In this document: positions 23,682-34,673 of the stretch, piece after piece
Numbering within the stretch: position 1 is the first letter of the stretch
Layout: the number at the start of each line of letters is the position of its first letter
Source: Vicia villosa
Lineage: Eukaryota; Streptophyta; Magnoliopsida; Fabales; Fabaceae
Assembly (NCBI RefSeq): GCF_029867415.1
Contig: NC_081183.1
Location: 143,111,097-143,175,096, forward strand
DNA length: 64,000 bases
Direction: 5' to 3'
Notes under the pieces: generated by a model
Database searches by the model: none
Seen by the model: only the letters and a program-made list of their open reading frames with translations
What the model was told of the DNA's origin: nothing
Made by a program: the position numbers and the translations under genes

Positions 23682-26600
23682 TCATTCTGGGCATAAATCC
23701 ATACTGATATTCTTCAGAATGAACTTAAACCTATCTTCAACAAGGGGTTTTGTAAAGATATCAGCCCATTGATGGTCTGTATCCACAAAGTTTAAAGATA
23801 TAACACCCTTCTGAACATAGTCCCTTATGAAATGATGTTTAATCTCAATATGTTTAGCTTTTGAATGTAAAATAGGATTCTTAGATAAACATATAGCAGA
23901 AGTATTATCACAGAAAATAGGAATGTTACTCTCATATATCTGATAATCTTCCAGCTGACTTCTCATCCAGAGCATTTGTGTGCTACAACCAGCAGCAGCA
24001 ACATATTCTGCTTCTGTTGTTGAGAGGGCAATAGTAGCTTGCTTCTTGCTGTACCATGAGATCAGATGACTTCCAAGAAATTGATAACTTCCAGAAGTGC
24101 TCTTTCTTTCTATTCTATCTCCAGCATAGTCAACATCACAGAATCCTACTAAGTTGTAATCTTTAGATCTTCTGTAAACTAAACCAACATTAGTAGTACC
24201 TTTCAGATACCTTAGAATTCTCTTAACCGCTGTTAAATGAGATTCTCTTGGATCTGATTGGAATCGAGCATACAAACAAACACTAAAGAGAATGTCAGGT
24301 CTAGAAGCAGTTAGATATAGAAGAGATCCAATCATACCTCTGTACAACTTCTGATCTACCTTCTTACTTACCTCATCCTTACCCAGTACACAAGTTGGAT
24401 GCATAGGAGTTTTGGCTTCTTTGCTTTCAGAAAGATTAAACTTCTTCAGAAGTTCTTTCACATACTTCGTTTGATGAACATAGGTTCCATCGGAAGTTTG
24501 GTTGATTTGAATCCCAAGGAAATACTTGAGTTCTCCCATCATGCTCATTTCAAATTCAGCCTGCATAGACTCAGCAAACTCCTTTCCAAGTGTAGCATTA
24601 GATGTTCCAAAGATGATATCATCAACATATATTTGACAAATTAAAATATCCTTTTTAAATGTTTTACAAAAGAGAGTAGTGTCCACTTTTCCTCTAGTGA
24701 AACCATTTTCCAGAAGGAAAGAACTCAAACGTTCATACCAAGCTCTGGGAGCTTGTTTCAATCCGTATAATGATTTCTTTAATTTAAAAACATGATTTGG
24801 AGACATGGAGTCTTCAAAACCAGGAGGTTGATGGACATAAACTTCTTCATCTATGTAACCATTTAAGAAGGCACTCTTAACATCCATCTGATAAAGAGTG
24901 ATGTTGTGTTGAGTGGCAAAAGAAATTAATAGACGAATAGATTCTAACCTGGCCACTGGTGCAAAGGTTTCTGTGTAGTCAATTCCTTCTTGCTGACTAT
25001 AACCTTGAGCAACCAGTCTGGCTTTGTTTCTTACCACTTCTCCTTTCTCACTTAGCTTGTTTCTGAAAACCCACTTAGTACTGATGATGTTAAATCCTTT
25101 TGGTCTAGGAACCAAGTCCCATACATCATTCCTTGTAAACTGATTTAGTTCTTCTTGCATGGCAATTATCCAGTCTGGATCTTCTAGAGCTTGATCAACA
25201 GAAGTTGGCTCGATCAAAGAAACAAGACCTAATTGACATTCTGCATTGTTCTTAAGGAATGCCCTTGTTCTGATGGGATCATCTTTCTTTCCAAGGATCA
25301 CATCTTCTGAATGAGCTGAGGCAAGTCTAGGTGATCTTCTGATAGTTGGTTCTTCAGAAATCCTAAGATTCTCTAAAGATGCAGCAACTTGATCTTCTGA
25401 TCCATTGCTTATGAGACTGCCAGCTTCTGCAGCTTTGCTTCTTGGTTCTACTGCTTCTGATATATCAATATCAAAATCTGCAAAATTCTCAAACTGCTTT
25501 GGTTTTTTAAGACCAAGTTTATCATCAAACCTGACATTGATTGATTCTTCTACAATCAATGTTTCAGTATTGTATACTCTGTAGCCTTTAGAGCGTTCAG
25601 AATATCCAAGAAGGAAACATTTTTGTGCTTTGGAATCAAACTTACCAAGATGATCTTTAGTATTCAGAATAAAACATACACATCCAAAAGGATGGAAATA
25701 TGAAATGTTGGGCTTTCTGTTCTTCCACAATTCATAAGGAGTCTTATTTAGAATAGGTCTGATAGAGATTCTATTCTGAATATAGCACGCAATGTTTATT
25801 GCTTCTGCCCATAAATGCTTAGCCATATTGGTTTCATTGATCATGGTTCTGGCCATTTCTTGTAGAGTCATATTCTTTCGCTCTACAACTCCATTTTGCT
25901 GTGGAGTTCTAGGACAAGAGAAATCATGGGCAATACCATTTTCTTTGAAGAACTCCTCAAAGAATTTGTTCTCAAATTCACCACCATGATCACTTCTGAC
26001 CTTTATGATTTTACACTCTTTCTCAGATTGACTCTGAGTTCAGAAATCAAAGAACACCGAATGAGACTCATCCTTGTGTTTCAAGAACTTTACCCATGTC
26101 CAGCGGCTATAATCATCAACGATGACTAATCCATATTTCTTCCCTCTGACAGATGCTGTTTTGACTGGGCCAAACAGATCAATGTGCAATAGTTCTAACG
26201 GCCTTGAGGTAGAAACAACATTCTTAGAATTGAATGCAGGTCTGGAGAACTTGCCCTTCTGACATGCTTCACAAAGAGCATCTGATTTGTATTTCAGATT
26301 TGGGAGTCCTCTGACCAGATTTAGTTTGTTAATCTGAGAAATCTTTCTCAAACTAGCATGACCTAATCTTCTGTGCCAGACCCATTGCTCTTCAGAAACA
26401 GACATAAGACAAGTCACCTTCTGCTTCTCAAGATCAGAAAGATCAATCTTATAAATGTTGTTCTTCCTCTTGCCTGTAAATAGGATTGAGCCATCCTTCT
26501 GACTTACAGCCTTGCAAGACTTTTGATTGAAGATTATATCATCACCATTGTCACTTAATTGACTTATGGACAATAAGTTATGCTTTAATCCTTCAACAAG

Positions 26601-26885
26601 AAGTACATTAGTTATGGAAGGAGAGTTACCAAGACTTATGGTTCCAGAGCCAATGATTTTGCCCTTCTGATTTCCTCCAAACTTGACTTCTCCACCTGGT
26701 TTAAGCACCAGGTCTTGGAATGTAGACCTTCTTCCCGTCATGTGTCGCGAGCACCCAGAGTCCAGGTACCATGACATTTTGCTTTTTGTCCTCTTTTCCG
26801 CCAAGGATATCTGCAATAGGAATAATCTTTTCCTTAGGTACCCACAATTTCTTGGGTCCTTTCTTGGGTCCTTTCTGAGTTCCAT
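23682..26885 (-). pseudogene. element X copia pol: protease, integrase, RT, RNase H, with one nonsense codon
   Basis: This polyprotein copies element RNA to DNA and inserts it. In order it has the protease motif YLDSGCSRHMTG (D-S-G), the integrase HHCC region (HRRLGHAS to CEACQKGKF), then LLHIDLFGPV and VRSDHGGEFEN with the catalytic Asp residues. RT has KWVFRNKL, YQMDVKSAFLNG and the YVDD box (IYVDDIIFG). RNase H has STTEAEYVAA, FCDNTSAICLS and ADIFTKPL. A TGA at 26040-26042, where Y has a Cys codon, interrupts the integrase between those two motifs. The remaining 729-codon frame 23682-25871 is open to the natural end. RNase H reads CDVDYAGD where Y reads CDADYAGD. Pol overlaps gag in the +1 frame. 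Confidence 0.93.
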
Positions 26886-28557
26886 GATATTTCTTAGGTT
26901 GTGTCACATGCTTCTTGGTGTGTGTTATGTGAAAACTTTGTGCATGTGATGTGTGCTTAATATCATGGGAGTGGCCAAATTTAAATTGGTTGTACAGAGG
27001 CTTGTATGATATTTTCATATCATCCACAGATTCAAGCTTGTATGGGATTTCACCCTCATAACCAATGCCAACTCTCTTGTTCCCAGACACAGCATATATC
27101 ATAGAAGCTAGCTGACTTCTGCCAATACTTCTAGATAAGAACTTCCTGAAACTTAAATCATATTCTTTCAGAATATGATTCAGACTGGGAGTGGATTTTT
27201 CTGAATCAGAAGGAGATCCAACATTATTGGATAATTTTAAAACTTTTTCTTTTAATTCAGAATTTTCCAACTCAAGCTTCTTAGTTTCAAATTCAAATTG
27301 CTTTTTCAGCTTTTTGTATTTGATACTAAGATGAGCTTTTAATTCAAGAAGCTCTGTAAGACTGGAAACTAACTCTTCTCTAGATAGTTTAGAAAATACC
27401 TCTTCAGAATCTGATTCTGATGTAGATTCTGATCCATCATCTTCTGTCGCCATCAGCGCAAAGTTTGCCTGCTCTCCTTCAGAGTCTGATCCTGATTCTG
27501 ATTCAGAATCATCCCATGTTGCCATAAGACCTTTCTTCTTATGAAACTTCTTCTTGGGATTCTCCTTCTGAAGTTTCGGACACTCATTCTTGTAATGTCC
27601 AGGCTCATTGCACTCATAGCAGACAGCCTTCTTCTTGTCAGATCTTCTGTCACCAGAAGATTCTCCACGTTCAAATCTCTTTGAACTTCTGAAGCCTTTG
27701 AACTTCCTTTGCTTGCTCTTCCAGAGTTGGTTCACCCTTCTGGAGATCATGGACAGTTCATCTTCTTCTTCAGATTCTGATTCTTCAGGATCTTCTTCTC
27801 TAGCCTGAAAAGCGTTAGTGCATTTTTTAATATTAGATTTTAATGCAATAGACTTACCTTTCTTCTGAGGCTCGTTTGCGTCCAGCTCAATTTCATGGCT
27901 TCTCAAGGCACTGATAAGCTCTTCCAAAGAAACTTCATTCAGATTCTTGGCAATCTTGAATGCAGTCACCATTGGACCCCATCTTCTGGGTAAGCTTCTG
28001 ATGATCTTCTTTACATGATCAGCCTTGGTGTAGCCTTTGTCCAGAACTCTTAATCCAGCAGTCAGAGTTTGAAATCTTGAAAACATCTTCTCAATGTCTT
28101 CGTCATCCTCCATCTTGAAGGCTTCATACTTCTGGATTAGAGCAAGAGCTTTAGTCTCCTTGACTTGAGCATTTCCTTCATGAGTCATTTTCAAGGACTC
28201 ATATATGTCATGGGCCGTTTCCCTGTTAGATATCTTCTCATACTCAGCATGAGAGATAGCATTCAGCAAAACAGTCCTGCATTTGTGATGATTTTTGAAA
28301 TCTTTCTTTTGATCATCAGTCATTTCGCTTCTCGTGAGCCTTACACCAGTAGCTTTAACAGGATGTTTGTAACCATCCAACAGAAGATCCCATAGATCAG
28401 CATCTAGACCAAGAAAGTAACTTTCCAGTTTATCTTTCCAGTATTCAAAGTTTTCACCATCAAATACTGGTGGTCTAGTATAACCATTGTTACCATTGTA
28501 TTGCTCAGTAGAGCCAGATGTAGATGCAGTTGGATTTGATTGAGATTCACCAGCCAT
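26701..28557 (-). CDS. element X gag (618 codons)
   Basis: An open frame from ATG 28557, about 70 bp inside the primer-binding site, to TAA 26701. It forms the virus-like particle. The N-terminal copia gag domain includes FEYWKDKLESYFLGLD and MTHEGNAQVKETKALALIQK. A glutamate-rich region follows, then one CCHC knuckle, CYECNEPGHYKNEC, near residues 315-330, an aspartate/serine-rich acidic stretch, a coiled-coil region (YKKLKKQFEFETKKLELENS), and a basic tail. Its end overlaps the protease-integrase frame by about 185 bp. It is the only apparently intact gene of element X. Confidence 0.92.
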   Translation of the reverse strand: MAGESQSNPTASTSGSTEQYNGNNGYTRPPVFDGENFEYWKDKLESYFLGLDADLWDLLLDGYKHPVKATGVRLTRSEMTDDQKKDFKNHHKCRTVLLNAISHAEYEKISNRETAHDIYESLKMTHEGNAQVKETKALALIQKYEAFKMEDDEDIEKMFSRFQTLTAGLRVLDKGYTKADHVKKIIRSLPRRWGPMVTAFKIAKNLNEVSLEELISALRSHEIELDANEPQKKGKSIALKSNIKKCTNAFQAREEDPEESESEEEDELSMISRRVNQLWKSKQRKFKGFRSSKRFERGESSGDRRSDKKKAVCYECNEPGHYKNECPKLQKENPKKKFHKKKGLMATWDDSESESGSDSEGEQANFALMATEDDGSESTSESDSEEVFSKLSREELVSSLTELLELKAHLSIKYKKLKKQFEFETKKLELENSELKEKVLKLSNNVGSPSDSEKSTPSLNHILKEYDLSFRKFLSRSIGRSQLASMIYAVSGNKRVGIGYEGEIPYKLESVDDMKISYKPLYNQFKFGHSHDIKHTSHAQSFHITHTKKHVTQPKKYHGTQKGPKKGPKKLWVPKEKIIPIADILGGKEDKKQNVMVPGLWVLATHDGKKVYIPRPGA

Positions 28558-28627
28558 CTTTTACTGAAGCGTTTTTCTCTTCCTGAATCTTTTCTAAACA
28601 CGGTTAAGTGCTTGCACCTTAGAACCG

Positions 28628-28643
28628 GCGCTCTGATGCCAAT
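28628..28643 (-). promoter_or_regulatory. element X primer-binding site
   Basis: Minus strand reads ATTGGCATCAGAGCGC, the initiator-tRNA-Met site with one change from the TTGGTATCAGAGC seen in Y and Z. Confidence 0.85.
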
Positions 28644-29858
28644 TGAAGGATAGAAAAACACTTAGAAAGGGGGGGGGGTTTGAATAAGTGTAGTCTAAAA
28701 ACTTGAACGATAAAAACAATATGCACAGTTATTTTTATCCTGGTTCGTTGTTAACTAAACTACTCCAGTCCACCCCCACGGAGTGATTTACCTCACCTGA
28801 GGATTTAATCCACTAATCGCAACAGATTATAATGGTTTTCCACTTAGTCCGCGACTAAGTCTTCTAGAGTATCCTGATCATAACCTGATCACTCCAAGAA
28901 CAAATGCTTAGACACAAGCTAAGACTTTCTTAGAGTATCCTGACCACCACGTGATCACTCTAATTACAACTGCTTAGACACAAGCTAAGACTTCCTAGAG
29001 TATCCTGATCAACACTTGATCACTCTAGTTACTTACAAATTAATGTAATCAAATAAGAGTTTTACAATGCTTCTTAAAAGCTATAATCACAACAGTGATA
29101 TTTCTCTTAACGTTTAAGCTTAATCTCACTAATATATTACAACAGCAATGTAGTGAGCTTTGATGAAGATGAAGTTTCTGAGCTTTGAATTTGAACAGCG
29201 TTTCAGCAAGTCTTTCAGAATAATTTCGTTCAGAATTGGTAACCTTGCTTCTCATCAGAACTTCATATTTATAGGCGTTTGAGAAGATGACCGTTGAGCG
29301 CATTTAATGCTTTGCATGTTCCGTACAGCTTTGCATTTAATGTTTCACGCTTTTGTCAACTACCTCGAGCCTTGTTCACGCTGTGTCTACTGACGTTGCC
29401 TTTAATAGCTTCCAACGTTCCTTTTGTCAGTCAGCGTAGCCTGCCACCTGTACTTTCTTCTGATATGATGTTTGTGAATAAAATATTTGAATATCATCAG
29501 AGTCAAACAGCTTGGTGCAAAGCATCTTCTCGTCTTCTGACCTGGAAGTGCTTCTGAGCGTGATACCATGAGAACTTCAGTGCTTCTGCTTCTGATCTTA
29601 AGTTCTTCTGATGCTTCCATAGACCCATGTTCTGATTCTGCCTTGACCATCTTCTGATGTCTTGCTAGACCATGTTCTGATGTTGCATGCTGAACCTTCT
29701 GAGACAAAGCTTCTAAGCGCTGATTTGTGCATACTCTTTATATATTTCCTGAAAGGGAAATTGCAGTGTATTAGAGTACCACATTATCTCACACAAAATT
29801 CATATCCTTGTTATCATCAAAACTAAGAATATTGATCAGAATAAATCTTGTTCTAACA
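28644..29858 (-). mobile_element. element X 5' LTR (LTR iii, 1215 bp)
   Basis: Starts TGAAGGATAG and ends TTGTTCTAACA in plus orientation. It is followed by CACAG (29859-29863). It has the same length as solo LTR i and differs at a small number of bases. Confidence 0.9.
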
Positions 29859-30678
29859 CACAGTTTATCCAGTCGATCTAGGGCAATCAGGTCAAGATTC
29901 CGAGAATCTCTCAAGAATGCCAAACAACCAGGGGCATGCATCCAAGTAGGTCTGAAGCTACTTCCCAATCAACATAGGGCATTATCCTAAGTCTAGATTA
30001 CTGGGGGGCATGTCATCCATAATACACATCTCATAAAGTCCTCGCGAGGAAAATCTCTCCAGGGTCCCCACTAGCTGGGGCAAGTCTATGCTAGTCCATT
30101 TTTGACACCTCGATCAATACTCATTGGCAGGTCCCAATCAATACGAGTCCGTGAATGGCAAGTACTATAATCACTAGGGGTAATATCTAAGGTATCCATG
30201 GTTTCCCACAGAGCCAGTGTCACAAGATCATATCCCCACAAAGTAATCTCCGAGTAGCTATCTTCAATCCCTCTTTCAACAGGGTCTATTCATCTCTCTT
30301 ATCCTCAGTCAGGGTGCATCAAAGATCAATCATTCAAATAGCTCTCATCCCCAAGAATAAGTAAAAAATCCCCAACTGAGCATCCTCGAGCATGAAGCGG
30401 GAGTTCCTACTAAAAAGGAAGACATGTACTCTATATTCTCTACAACAGTCAGGGATTTATTTTCCCCGCCAGACGCTACTACAATCTACTATCATCATTA
30501 ACAAAGTTTTGAATTCATACATCATACGCCTCATGGCACACACATACATGCGCCTCATGGCATATGCATAACATTCTCATTCATTTCAAAAATAAACATT
30601 ACAATTCATGTATCACGACATTGCATAAAACTAATATTGCTTTTTCAGTCTATTACTACAAATCAAGTGAACATTATC
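29859..30678 (+). repeat. Ogre internal segment, copy 2 of the 820-bp duplication
   Basis: It matches 21057-21876 over the full length with only scattered substitutions. It starts with CACAG after LTR iii and ends with TTATC before LTR iv of element Y. No gene is seen in it. Confidence 0.9.
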
Positions 30679-31843
30679 TGAAGGATAGAAAAACACTTAG
30701 AAAGGGGGAGGGGGGGTTTGAATAAGTGTAGTCTAAAAACTTGAACGATAAAAACAAGTTGCACAGTTATTTTTATCCTGGTTCGTTGTTAACTAAACTA
30801 CTCCAGTCCACCCCCTTGGAGTGATTTACCTCACCTGAGGATTTAATCCACTAATCTCAACAGATTACAATGGTTTTCCACTTAGCCCGCGACTAAGTCT
30901 TCTAGAGTATCCTGATCATAACCTGATCACTCTAGGAACAATTGCTTAGACACAAGCTAAGACTTTCTAGAGTATCCTGACCACCACGTGATCACTCTAG
31001 TTAGAACTGCTTAGACACAAGCTAAGACTTCCTAGAGTATCCTGATCACACTTGATCACTCTAGTTACTTACAAATTAATGTAATCAATTCTAAGAGTAT
31101 TACAATGCTTCTGAAAAGCTATAATCACAACAGTGATATTTCTCTTAAAGTTTAAGCTTAATCTCACTAATATATTACAACAGCAATGTAGTGAGCTTTG
31201 ATGAAGATGAAGTTTGTGAGCTTTGATTTGAACAGCGTTTCAGCAAGTTTGTATTCACAGAATTCATCAGAATCGGTAACCTTGCTTCTCATCAGAACTT
31301 CATATTTATAGGCACTTGAGAAGATGACCGTTGGGAGAATTTAATGCTTTGCATATTCCGTACAGCATTGCATTTAATGTTTCACTCTTTTGTCAACTAC
31401 CTCGAGCCTTGTTTACGCTGTGTCTACTGACGTTGCCTTTAATGGCTTCTAACGTTCCTTTTGTCAATTAGCGTAGCCTGCCATCTTGTACTTGCTTCTG
31501 ATCTGATGTTTGTGTATACAACGTTTGAATATCATCAGAGTCAAACAGCTTGGTGCAGAGCATCTTCTTGTCTTCTGACCTTGAAGTGCTTCTGAGCGTG
31601 ATACCATGGGAACTTCAGTGTTTCTGCTTGACCATCTTCTGATGTCTTGCCAGACCATGTTCTGATGTTGCATGCTGAACCTTCTGAGTCACAACTTCTG
31701 AGCGCTGATTTGTGCATACTCTTTATATATTTCCTGAAAGGGAAATTGCAGTGTATTAGAGTACCACATTATCTCATCCAAAATTCATATCCTTGTTATC
31801 ACCAAAACTAAGAATATTGATCAGAACAAATCTTGTTCTAACA
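30679..31843 (-). mobile_element. element Y 3' LTR (LTR iv, 1165 bp)
   Basis: Plus orientation starts TGAAGGATAG and ends TTGTTCTAACA. It is about 52 bp shorter than LTR v, chiefly because of a deletion near 31625 between two TTCTGCTT words. It carries the AACAAGTTGCACAG variant. Confidence 0.9.
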
Positions 31844-32983
31844 ATCTCCCCCTTTTTGATGATGACAAAAACATATATAAATGATATGAATTTGCGATCA
31901 GAAAGAGCAGACGGCTAAAGACAATTTACACAGCTAAAGCATAAGCATGTGAATATGTCTCCCCCTGAGATTTATAATCTCCCCCTGAGATAGATAACCT
32001 CCCCCTGAAATAAATACTAGAAGAATTTTAATAATAAAAGACTTCCCTGAGTATTTCAGTAGAGACGTTCACATATGCTTGATCTTCAGAACATTCATGA
32101 CTTCTGATTCTTGCTTCCATAGGACAGCTTCAGAACTTGAATTTCTTTGATCTTCAGAACATTCACAGCTTCTGATTCTTGCTTCCATCGGACAGCTTCA
32201 GAACTTGAATTTCTTTGATCTTCAGAACATTCACAGCTTCTGATTCTTGCTTCCATAAGACAGCTTCAAAACTTGAATTTCTTTGATCTTCAGACCATTC
32301 ACAGCTTCTGATTCTTGCTTCCATCAGGACAGCTTCAGAGCTTGAATTTCTTCTTACATCACTTCATGCTAGATTGTATCAGAACATTGTTGAATGTACC
32401 AGAGCATCATCAGAGCATCTCTACATCCTGAAATGTTACAGAACAAAGCTAAACGACAAAAGTCAGCATGAATGAGTCAGAACATAGAATATGTTTCAGA
32501 ACACATAATATGTATCAGAGCCACATAATATGTATCAGAACAAATGGACATAATGTTTCAGAGCATATTCTATCATCAGAATATCTGAACATTCTTCCTT
32601 CTTGCTTCTGATTCTGATTCTGAAGCTTCATAGCACTCAGCTTGCTTCAAGAATCCAAGAGCTTGATTCTTTAGACTTGCTTCTCCTTGAAGAGGATCTT
32701 CAATCCCTGCAACAACAAAACTTAAAGCATAGAACTTTGCAAGTTCTGTTAGAAATGTGGGGCCTTTTTACTCGGTAACTGATAATATTAATCAGATCAT
32801 TTATCACATTTTCTCCCCCTTTTTGTCATAACATCAAAAAGAATATAAAAGATTCAGATGAAAAACAAAAGACAATAGGAATGAAACAGAATTAAACTTT
32901 TTCATTGATTTGAAGGAGAAAGTACACAAAAAAATGCAGAACAAGCAGATGCAACAAGGAAAGAAAACTACAACGACCAAAGA
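31844..32983 (-). other. element Y 3' untranslated region with purine tracts and tandem repeats
   Basis: The polypurine tract (31844-31858, coding strand CAAAAAGGGGGAGAT) abuts LTR iv. Near 31960-32010 three further CTCCCCCTGA words follow at about 20-bp spacing. From about 32085 to 32350 a unit of about 68-69 bp recurs four times (GATCTTCAGAACATTCACAG and so on). A fourth purine-tract block lies at 32811-32825. No reading frame is supported. Confidence 0.75.
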
Positions 32984-34212
32984 CTAAGACCCTAGCCTAG
33001 ACAAAATCTGCGCCAGTATGTCATGAATCCTGTCAGTGCTTGCAGTTTGCCTTGCCATGAAGGAGCGAAACTCAGCATTGGTTGCTTCTTGCGTGTCCAA
33101 ACGAGAAGCTAGCATGGCTTGATTCTGATGTAGAGCATCCAAAGTGTTCATCAGAGCTGAGGGTTCACCAGAAGAAGAAGCGCCAGAGCTTCTGCCAACA
33201 GGGACAGCAATCTCAGCAGGGCGATCTTCTGAAAGGTCTTCAGCTTTTGCACCTTCCATCTCAACATCTGAGTCTGATTCAGAAGCAGCCTCAGCATATT
33301 CTGGTTCAGGCAACTCAGAAGCTCCAACTTCCAACGCCTGAAGAATAGCTGCTAGGTTTGTTGGAGGAGTTGGACCAGCAACTTCTGCAGGATAAACCAC
33401 TTCTGGAAAGACCATGTGAGGAGCGCTTTCCGAAGGGTTCATTCTGAACCAATTAAACAACCATTGAAAATCACCAGTCAGAACTGGATTCCTTGGTCTC
33501 CATACCACGATGTCTCTGCAGGGATTTTCTTCTTCCATCTCATCTGCAGGTATCCTCTCTTCAAGAACTCTTCTGTTCCTGATGAGATGGTGATAACTGC
33601 TTTCACCAGCTTCCAAAAGAAAACCACGAGCACCAGGTACTTCAGTCATGATCCTTCTCTGGACATCCATAGCCCTAACCAGAAAATCCTGGCGAAAAGC
33701 TTCCCAGAGGTTGCAGGTAGCAGGCTCATCCAGATGGTTAAGGTGTGCAGCACCCAGAATCTCCAACCAGCTATTTACATCTGAGTGTAAAAGCTCTAGA
33801 TAGGTATGAGTGGTAGGTGTTGGAGGTTTGACTGTGAATCTGGAATCAGGATACACACAGCTGTAAGGGTTAGGTGTTCTGGTGGGAAAAAGGTGTGGGA
33901 GAGATGAGGAGATATCTGTGAGATGGGTTGAGGGGGAAGAGATATCAGACGGTGATGATGGTGGTTGCAGAGAGATGAGTGAAGAGGAAGAGGTGGTGGA
34001 GGTCTGTGAAGAGGGAGGTGATTGAGGGTACCTTCAAGAGGTTTAAACACACGTCTAGAGTAGTTTCCAGACATCATAGCTTCAAAAGGATTCACCTTGA
34101 GAGGATCGTAGGTGATCCTTATCCTTTTTGGTTTGTTTTCAGATTCTTCGGTTGCCTTTCTCTTTTGTTTTCGATCAGTTGCTTGATTTGATGAGCTTGA
34201 CGAAGGATTCAT
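32984..34212 (-). pseudogene. element Y ORF3 (env-like), frameshifted
   Basis: Two overlapping minus-strand frames, 33796-34212 (138 codons, starting MNPSSSSSNQATDRK) and 32984-33856 (290 codons), together make a single ORF3 split by a frameshift in the overlap. The first part has a basic stretch (RKQKRKATEESENKPKRIRI) resembling a nuclear signal, then a proline/histidine-rich region. The second part matches the C-terminal third of Z's ORF3, sharing NPCRDIV, NPSE, FPEVV and TNLAAILQALE, and ends in a predicted coiled coil finishing AQILSRLGS. Function is unknown; in SIRE elements the third ORF is called env-like by position. The N-terminal half is unlike Z's. Confidence 0.75.
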
Positions 34213-34673
34213 GGTGACGTTGCAGATAGTGAAAACCGCTAGGGTTTATGATATGAATGCAGAGAGAGAGAGAGCAAAAGATGAAACTGAATGCAAGAGA
34301 GAGAAATAAAAGAGGGAAAAGAAACGTTTGAAGAATATAAAAGAAAAGAAATAAAAAGAAATGATGGATAGCATTTAATGTTACGTGACGTGAGGAGATA
34401 TAATTATGACAAAAGAAGTGATTAGCACACTTACCTAAGTAGGCGTCCCCTCAACTGCACGCATGCTTTTCCAGAAATAGTGAATACGTGTTCATTTTCT
34501 GGAGAGACTGGTGACAGCTGTTTTGCTTTAAAAGAGCTTCTGAAACAACTTAGATAATGACACGTTAGAGATAACAGAATCAGAGATTCTAATTGATTAG
34601 TATCAGAACTTCTTATGGCTGCCTAGTCTTAACACATTTCAGAAGATACTCATACAAAGATCTTCTCATCTTC
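34213..34673 (-). other. element Y pol-ORF3 spacer
   Basis: It contains minus-strand TTTTATATTCTTC (around 34335-34348) followed by CTCTCTCT-rich sequence up to the ORF3 start, and a conserved CCTCACGTCACG block near 34385. Elements X and Z have the same order of blocks. No ORF. Confidence 0.55.

Larger units (their letters stand above)
21877..29858 (-). mobile_element. SIRE-type copia element X (3' LTR truncated)
   Basis: Read on the minus strand: LTR iii (29858-28644), primer-binding site, gag, pol, a deleted ORF3, the 3' region, then a 112-bp remnant of the other LTR (LTR ii, 21988-21877). The flanks do not match each other: TTATC lies on the left and CACAG on the right. The left flank is that of element Y and the right flank is that of solo LTR i. 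This mismatch is the signature of recombination, discussed under findings. Confidence 0.85.

Noticed and set aside
24399..24644. Plus-strand frames opposite copia pol and gag (for example 24399, 25792, 36677 and 38292)
   Set aside because: All are antisense shadows of pol or gag with no domain.
21057..30678. Assembly duplication as the sole cause of the 820-bp repeat
   Set aside because: The two copies differ at several bases and have different but coherent flanks, which fits recombination better. Long-read support was not available, so it stays a listed test.
31860..32350. CRISPR-like array of regularly spaced repeats
   Set aside because: The units are contiguous 68-70-bp tandem repeats within a plant retrotransposon 3' region, with no unique spacers.
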